Assembly (NCBI GenBank): GCA_945890865.1
Contig: CAMDDB010000009.1
Location: 13,357-77,356, forward strand
Direction of reading: 5' to 3'
Source: Flavobacterium psychrophilum
GTDB taxonomy: Bacteria; Bacteroidota; Bacteroidia; Flavobacteriales; Flavobacteriaceae
Length of the DNA stretch: 64,000 bases
Shown here: piece after piece, positions 59,328 through 64,000 of the stretch
How positions within the stretch are numbered: position 1 is the first letter of the stretch
How the letters are laid out: each line of letters opens with the position of its first letter
The notes under the pieces: generated by a model
Told to the model about the DNA's origin: nothing
Seen by the model: only the letters and a program-made list of their open reading frames with translations
Databases searched by the model: none
Program-made: the position numbers and the translations under genes

Positions 59328-60614
59328 ATGCCAAATATTGCCAATGATCCGAACAGAAAATCTTGGATTGCTGTTCCCGAAAATAGTGATTTCCCGATAC
59401 AAAATATTCCGTTTGGAGTTTTTATTACCAAAGAAGATGTGATAACTATAGGTACACGAATTGGAGACTCTGCTATTGACATGGGCGCTTTACAACAACT
59501 CGGTTATTTTGAAGGAATTGAATTGACAGATGATATGTTCATGCAAGATACCTTAAATGACTTTATTTCAGACGGAAAAAAAACATGGCGCTTGGTGCGC
59601 AATCGATTGGCTGAACTTTTCGATATAAATAATCCAAAACTTAGAGAGAACCCAACACATCGTGAAATCATCATTTTCCAAGTAAAAGACATTGAAATGT
59701 TATTGCCGGTTCAAATCGGAGATTATACTGATTTTTATAGTTCAAAAGAACACGCTACCAACGTAGGAAAAATGTTCCGCGATCCTGAAAACGCATTGTT
59801 GCCTAACTGGCTTCACATCCCTGTAGGATATCACGGTAGAAGTTCTACCATAGTGCCTTCAGGTATTCCAATTCATAGGCCATATGGTCAAACCCTTCCA
59901 AATAGCGAAACAACACCTCTATTTGGACCATCAAGATTAGTAGACTTCGAATTAGAAACTGCCTTTATAACAACCGATGCCAATTTAATGGGTGAACCTA
60001 TTCCAGTAGAAGAAGCAGAAGATTATATCTTTGGAATGGTATTATTTAATGACTGGAGTGCCCGCGATATACAAAAATGGGAATATGTACCTCTTGGTCC
60101 TTTTTTAGCTAAAAACTTTGCTTCTTGCATATCACCATGGATCATTACTATGGATGCGTTAGAACCTTTTAGAGTAAAAGGCCCTGAGCAAGCTCCTATT
60201 CCTCTACCTTATTTACGACAAAAAGGGAATAAGGCATTTGATATTAACTTGGAAGTAGCAATTAAGCCCGATCAAACAGAAGAAACAATTGTATCGCGTT
60301 CTAATTTTAAATACATGTATTGGTCCATGGCACAACAATTGGCACACCACACAATTAATGGCTGTAGAGTGAACTCTGGAGATATGATGGGAAGTGGTAC
60401 CATTTCGGGACCCACAGAAGATTCATACGGATCTATGCTTGAATTGACTTGGGGTGGCCAAAACCCAATTCAAATGAAGGACGGTAGCGAACGTAAATTT
60501 ATCAATGACAACGATACGGTGATTATTAGAGGATTTTGTCAAAACGAGCGCGTTAGAGTTGGATTTGGCGAAGTACGCAACACCTTATTACCCGCAATAA
60601 ATTTGAAGTTCTAA
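59328..60614 (+). CDS. fahA: Fumarylacetoacetase
   Basis: Last enzyme of tyrosine breakdown, splitting fumarylacetoacetate into fumarate and acetoacetate, 428 residues. The N-terminal SH3-like domain (about 1-120) is followed by the FAH fold: DYTDFYSSKEHATNVGKMFR (metal and catalytic His), IPVGYHGRSSTIVPSG, VDFELETAFIT and LFNDWSARDIQKWE (metal ligands Glu/Asp), and SGDMMGSGTISGPTEDS. Length and order fit the bacterial FahA. The ATG at 59328 is used because an in-frame extension to 59292 would overlap the -7 box area and lacks family support. Confidence 0.96.
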   Translation: MPNIANDPNRKSWIAVPENSDFPIQNIPFGVFITKEDVITIGTRIGDSAIDMGALQQLGYFEGIELTDDMFMQDTLNDFISDGKKTWRLVRNRLAELFDINNPKLRENPTHREIIIFQVKDIEMLLPVQIGDYTDFYSSKEHATNVGKMFRDPENALLPNWLHIPVGYHGRSSTIVPSGIPIHRPYGQTLPNSETTPLFGPSRLVDFELETAFITTDANLMGEPIPVEEAEDYIFGMVLFNDWSARDIQKWEYVPLGPFLAKNFASCISPWIITMDALEPFRVKGPEQAPIPLPYLRQKGNKAFDINLEVAIKPDQTEETIVSRSNFKYMYWSMAQQLAHHTINGCRVNSGDMMGSGTISGPTEDSYGSMLELTWGGQNPIQMKDGSERKFINDNDTVIIRGFCQNERVRVGFGEVRNTLLPAINLKF

Positions 60615-60700
60615 CAAAATAGTTGGGTAATTTTTATCATTTTAATAATTTCAAAGATTAAAAATAGCAAATTAATAATTCAAACGATTTCGGTTGGGTT

Positions 60701-60733
60701 TTGCCTACAATTGAAGTGAATTTATTATATTTG
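60701..60733 (+). promoter_or_regulatory. Promoter of icd and leader hairpin
   Basis: TTG (60701-60703), 22 bp, TATATTTG (60726-60733), giving a leader of about 75 nt that contains a CACGT/ACGTG stem (60763-60767 with 60789-60793) close to the start codon. Confidence 0.5.
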
Positions 60734-60813
60734 TGACCGCATTTTAACAAACAAAACAATACACGTCGCGTAGATAAAATTACTTAATACGTGGCAAAAA
60801 TAAACCTAACAAA

Positions 60814-62037
60814 ATGGCAAAAATTAAAGTAGCTAATCCCGTTGTAGAATTGGATGGCGATGAAATGACTCGAATTATTTGGAGCTTTATTAAAGAACAA
60901 TTAATTCTTCCTTATTTAGATTTAGATATCAAATATTATGATTTAGGTATCGAAAGCAGAGAAGCAACTAAAGATCAAATCACAATTGATTCTGCTGAAG
61001 CCATTAAAAAATACAACGTAGGTATCAAATGTGCGACCATTACTCCGGATGAAGAACGTGTAAAAGAATTTAATCTTTCTGAAATGTGGAAATCACCAAA
61101 CGGTACCATTCGAAATATTGTAGGGGGAACCGTTTTCCGCGAACCCATTATCATGAGCAATGTACCACGATATGTCCAAGGATGGACAAAACCTATCGTT
61201 ATCGGACGTCACGCTTTTGGAGATCAATACAAAGCAACGGATAAAGTGATCAAAGGAAAAGGAACATTAACCATGTCATTTACCAATGAAGCCGGAGAAA
61301 CAACGACTTGGAATGTATATGATTTTAAAGGGGATGGTGTAGCCCTGTCGATGTACAATACTGACGAAAGCATCTATGGATTTGCACACTCTTCTTTCCA
61401 AATGGCATTAACCAAAAAATGGCCTTTATATCTTTCTACCAAAAATACCATCTTGAAAGCGTATGACGGAAGATTTAAAGATATTTTTGAAGAAGTATAC
61501 CAAGAACATTATAAAGCTGATTTTGGAGCGAACGGAATCATCTATGAGCACCGCTTGATTGACGACATGGTTGCTTCTTGTATGAAATGGAACGGTGGAT
61601 TTGTATGGGCGTGTAAAAACTATGATGGTGATGTACAATCGGATACTGTAGCTCAAGGATTTGGTTCGTTAGGATTGATGACTTCTGTATTAGTAACCCC
61701 TGATGGAAAAACTGTTGAATCTGAAGCGGCTCATGGAACAGTAACTCGTCATTACCGTCAACACCAGCAAGGTAAAAAAACATCTACTAATCCAATTGCT
61801 TCTATTTTTGCCTGGACAAGGGGTTTAGAACACAGAGGAAAATTAGATGGAAATCAAGAATTAATTGATTTTTGTCTTAAATTAGAACAAGTGTGTATTG
61901 AAACAGTAGAAAGCGGAAAAATGACGAAAGACTTAGCTATGCTGGTAAAACCAGAAGGTTTAACCGATGCAGACTTTTTAACAACCGAAGATTTCCTTAA
62001 AACTCTTAAAGTAAATTTAGATACTAAATTAGCCTAA
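60814..62037 (+). CDS. icd: Isocitrate dehydrogenase (NADP-dependent, eukaryotic-like class)
   Basis: TCA-cycle enzyme converting isocitrate to 2-oxoglutarate with NADPH formation, 407 residues. Start [34 protein letters not shown] (substrate Ser/Arg loop), [40 protein letters not shown] (metal Asp residues) and [16 protein letters not shown] (NADP-binding) mark the class II (mitochondrial-type) form rather than the E. coli form. Homodimer expected. Confidence 0.96.
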   Translation: MAKIKVANPVVELDGDEMTRIIWSFIKEQLILPYLDLDIKYYDLGIESREATKDQITIDSAEAIKKYNVGIKCATITPDEERVKEFNLSEMWKSPNGTIRNIVGGTVFREPIIMSNVPRYVQGWTKPIVIGRHAFGDQYKATDKVIKGKGTLTMSFTNEAGETTTWNVYDFKGDGVALSMYNTDESIYGFAHSSFQMALTKKWPLYLSTKNTILKAYDGRFKDIFEEVYQEHYKADFGANGIIYEHRLIDDMVASCMKWNGGFVWACKNYDGDVQSDTVAQGFGSLGLMTSVLVTPDGKTVESEAAHGTVTRHYRQHQQGKKTSTNPIASIFAWTRGLEHRGKLDGNQELIDFCLKLEQVCIETVESGKMTKDLAMLVKPEGLTDADFLTTEDFLKTLKVNLDTKLA

Positions 62038-62053
62038 TCGTTAATAGCTCTAT

Positions 62054-62086
62054 AAAAAAAGCGTTCCATGTGAACGCTTTTTTTAG
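62054..62086. terminator. Bidirectional intrinsic terminator
   Basis: 13-bp stem AAAAAAAGCGTTC/GAACGCTTTTTTT (62054-62066 with 62072-62084) between the convergent icd and 62092 genes. Confidence 0.93.
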
Positions 62087-62091
62087 GATTA

Positions 62092-62754
62092 TTATTTTTC
62101 TTCTTCCTTTACAATTACTATAGTCGCTTTAATTCCAGTGGTTAAATTCCATTCATTGGACGTAATTAAATTTCCGGAATCATCATACACACTAAAAGCC
62201 GCCGTATTAGGACCAGAAGTACCCTGATTTAATGCTTCAAAGTCCAATTTATTGAAGCCGTTTGTGATATCTATATAATATTCTTTTACCGTCGCTTCCA
62301 ATAGTATTTCATGAATAATCGTTCGGTCGTTTAATAGCAACTTCACCCTGTCCCCATCAGGATATTCATGATCTCTACATACTATTTTTACATATTTTGT
62401 TTTGGTTCTAAACTCCCCCAAAAATTGATTACTTCGATATTCTGGCTGGATCGCCTTATCTTGATTGTTCAACTTATTTTTTAAATCCTCTCCCGGATTT
62501 TTAAACTTGGTCTTTTCTGCCATTACGCTTTCTTGTCCTTTATCTTTCTTAAGAATTGAATAACGTTTTAAATAAGAATCGTCTTTGTCTAAAATACTTT
62601 TAAATGGTAATGTAATGGCATTTGATTTGGTTTCGCTTTTTATCGGAACATCCCAATTTAATTTAATCTTTGGCGATTTAAAGGGTGTGTCTTTTTGTGC
62701 CCATCCCAACACAGAAAAAAACAAAAAAATTGGAAGTATCAATTTAAAAATCAT
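62092..62754 (-). CDS. Exported protein of unknown function
   Basis: A 220-residue protein with a signal peptide (LILPIFLFFSVLGWAQ). The mature protein begins with a Lys/Asp-rich stretch (KDTPFKSPKIKLNWDVPIK) and ends in a beta-sandwich-like region (VKIVCRDHEYPDGDRVKLLL, FNKLDFEALNQGTSGPNTAAF). No known family recognised. It is divergent from the TonB-dependent receptor at 62882, so the two may share a function at the outer membrane (inference). Confidence 0.8.
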   Translation of the reverse strand: MIFKLILPIFLFFSVLGWAQKDTPFKSPKIKLNWDVPIKSETKSNAITLPFKSILDKDDSYLKRYSILKKDKGQESVMAEKTKFKNPGEDLKNKLNNQDKAIQPEYRSNQFLGEFRTKTKYVKIVCRDHEYPDGDRVKLLLNDRTIIHEILLEATVKEYYIDITNGFNKLDFEALNQGTSGPNTAAFSVYDDSGNLITSNEWNLTTGIKATIVIVKEEEK

Positions 62755-62881
62755 AGGTAATCATTCCTTTAAAATGTAAATTTAAACTATAAATTGAGTT
62801 TTAAACATAAATTAACATAAGTTTTAAAACAATTGCCAACTATAATTCTCAAATTTGTAAACTAACATTCATACCTACTTT

Positions 62882-64000
62882 ATGAAAAAACGACTGCTCG
62901 TTTTCTGGATGATTTTCTTTTCGCTTATAGGATTTTCTCAAGAAAAAGTAACTCTAAGCGGAAAAGTCATCGACAGTAATAATAATGAAACCCTTATTGG
63001 GGTATTAGTAGAAATTCCTGTTTTAAAATTTAGCACCTTCACCAATGAATATGGCTTTTTTTCCCTTACGGTTCCGCCGGGTTCCTATACAATTCAAGCA
63101 AGAACAATTGGGTATGAAACTAAAAATATTCAAATTTCAATTCAAAAAAACAGCAAAATAACAATAGAAATCGCCGCCAATGCAAAAGAACTTGCTGCCG
63201 TGGTGGTGTCTAAAAATCCAAGCCGAATTAATATTCACAAACCCGAAATGAGTGTCAATAAAATTGCTATTAGTACCTTAAAAAAAATGCCCGCTATTTT
63301 AGGAGAAATCGACATATTAAAATCCATTACAACTTTGCCAGGCGTAACCAATGCAGGTGAAGGACAATCTGGCTTTAATGTTCGCGGTGGAGCTGCCGAT
63401 CAAAATCTTATCTTACTGGATGAAGCTACTGTTTACAATTCCTCGCATTTATTTGGATTTTTTTCTGTCTTCAATGCAGATGCAATCAAGGATTTAAAAT
63501 TATACAAAGGAGGTATTCCAGCACGTTTTGGCGGCAGAGTGGCTTCCGTACTCGATATCTATCAAAAAGAAGGAAATAGCAAGACCTACAATTTATCTGG
63601 CGGAATCGGACTTATCTCAAGTAGACTAATGGCCGAAGGACCTCTTGTAAAAGACAAGGGTTCCTTTTTAGTAGCTGGCCGTAGTTCCTATGCTCATTTA
63701 TTTCTAAAGTTAACCAACAACAAAAATTCGGCTTATTTTTATGACCTCAACACTAAATTAAGCTACAAATTAAACGACAACAACAAATTGTATCTTTCGG
63801 GCTATTTTGGTCGGGATGTATTTAGCTTAAACAACAGTTTTGTCAATACCTACGGAAATACCGTTTTTAATTTGCGATGGAATCATTTGTTTTCAGATAA
63901 ATTATTTTCAAATGCTTCTATGATATATAGTGACTATTATTACGGATTAACACTAGACTTTGTTGGATTCGATTGGGACAGTGGTATTAAAAATTACAAT
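62882..64000 (+). CDS. TonB-dependent receptor, N-terminal part (truncated by window edge)
   Basis: The 373 codons present encode a signal peptide (LLVFWMIFFSLIGFSQ), a CarboxypepD-regulatory-like domain (about 22-105; VTLSGKVIDSNNNETLIGVLVE, YTIQARTIGYETKN), a plug domain (about 115-235; TTLPGVTNAGEGQSGFNVRGG, NLILLDEATVYNSS, GIPARFGGRVASVLDI) and the first barrel strands. It imports an unknown large ligand (iron chelate, glycan or vitamin) across the outer membrane using TonB energy. No SusD partner lies in the window. The gene runs off the right edge and therefore lacks a stop. Confidence 0.93.
   Translation, partial: MKKRLLVFWMIFFSLIGFSQEKVTLSGKVIDSNNNETLIGVLVEIPVLKFSTFTNEYGFFSLTVPPGSYTIQARTIGYETKNIQISIQKNSKITIEIAANAKELAAVVVSKNPSRINIHKPEMSVNKIAISTLKKMPAILGEIDILKSITTLPGVTNAGEGQSGFNVRGGAADQNLILLDEATVYNSSHLFGFFSVFNADAIKDLKLYKGGIPARFGGRVASVLDIYQKEGNSKTYNLSGGIGLISSRLMAEGPLVKDKGSFLVAGRSSYAHLFLKLTNNKNSAYFYDLNTKLSYKLNDNNKLYLSGYFGRDVFSLNNSFVNTYGNTVFNLRWNHLFSDKLFSNASMIYSDYYYGLTLDFVGFDWDSGIKNYN

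Noticed and set aside
1..64000. Defence islands, prophage, transposons, tRNA or CRISPR
   Set aside because: No integrase, transposase, phage structural gene, tRNA cloverleaf, or regularly spaced repeats were seen; the genes are mostly core metabolism and surface functions.

Overview
The window is chromosomal DNA from a member of the Bacteroidota, most likely a Flavobacterium-like species of the Flavobacteriaceae. The grounds are strong AT-richness, TAnnTTTG-type -7 promoter boxes in front of many genes instead of TATAAT, the absence of obvious Shine-Dalgarno sequences, two large secreted proteins with Por/type IX secretion C-terminal tails, a TonB-dependent receptor with a carboxypeptidase-regulatory-like N-terminus, and family-specific proteins such as DUF4834, fused alpha/beta 2-oxoacid dehydrogenase E1 and YfhO. 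I see no tRNA, rRNA, insertion sequence, prophage, integron or CRISPR array. Coding density is high and no gene-free stretch exceeds 300 bp.

Layout. 1-1098 is the N-terminal part of Lon (cut by the window edge). 1292-5605 holds a lipoprotein, a UMF1-type MFS transporter, an alpha/beta hydrolase and GlmM. 5804-11358 holds a ClC-type anion transporter with CBS domains, UvrA and a LOG-family nucleotide hydrolase. 11387-22772 is rich in envelope and secreted proteins: a modular endonuclease I-like type IX substrate, a large protein that looks like a dead M1 peptidase joined to an outer-membrane barrel, the fused E1 dehydrogenase with PabA/TrpG, and a choice-of-anchor-I type IX substrate. 22823-28887 holds YaaA, RluD and a PASTA protein divergent from Ddl and CoaD, then a methyltransferase and a DbpA-like helicase. 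28983-34395 holds an M14 carboxypeptidase, a NUDIX hydrolase divergent from PyrE, an SRPBCC protein, a cysteine desulfurase and a lipoprotein. 34459-41080 holds an Smr protein with a small membrane protein, then a surface-polysaccharide cluster (flippase, glycosyltransferase, YfhO) and DUF4834. 41188-48969 holds an outer-membrane protein, a GNAT-like protein, an alpha-oxoamine synthase (serine palmitoyltransferase or capnine synthase type), RdgB, DeaD, a CarboxypepD-regulatory-like protein and TrmH. 49140-57823 holds PurB, GuaB, HMG-CoA lyase, PyrD, a small cytochrome c with a secreted protein, a cyclophilin-FKBP fusion, DUF1569, TrmD and RplS. 57940-64000 holds GlyA, fumarylacetoacetase, Icd, a secreted protein and the start of a TonB-dependent receptor.

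Most genes are housekeeping: nucleotide synthesis (pyrE, pyrD, purB, guaB), one-carbon and TCA metabolism (glyA, icd), amino-acid and branched-chain catabolism (fumarylacetoacetase, HMG-CoA lyase, E1), cell-wall precursor synthesis (glmM, ddl), RNA modification and ribosomes (rluD, trmH, trmD, rplS, two DEAD-box helicases) and repair (uvrA, rdgB). Many convergent gene pairs are separated by clear bidirectional terminators.

I do not see an obviously new multi-gene system. The signals most worth a second look are non-coding or at single-residue level: a compact promoter-hairpin-terminator unit upstream of rdgB (about 44689-44790), a near-consensus sigma-54 site with a terminator about 100 bp downstream and no gene between (35306-35460), a possible L19 leader, promoters so close to start codons that mRNAs may be leaderless, swapped metal-ligand residues in the fused E1, a Val at the proton-glutamate position of the ClC protein, and the M1 pseudopeptidase-barrel protein.
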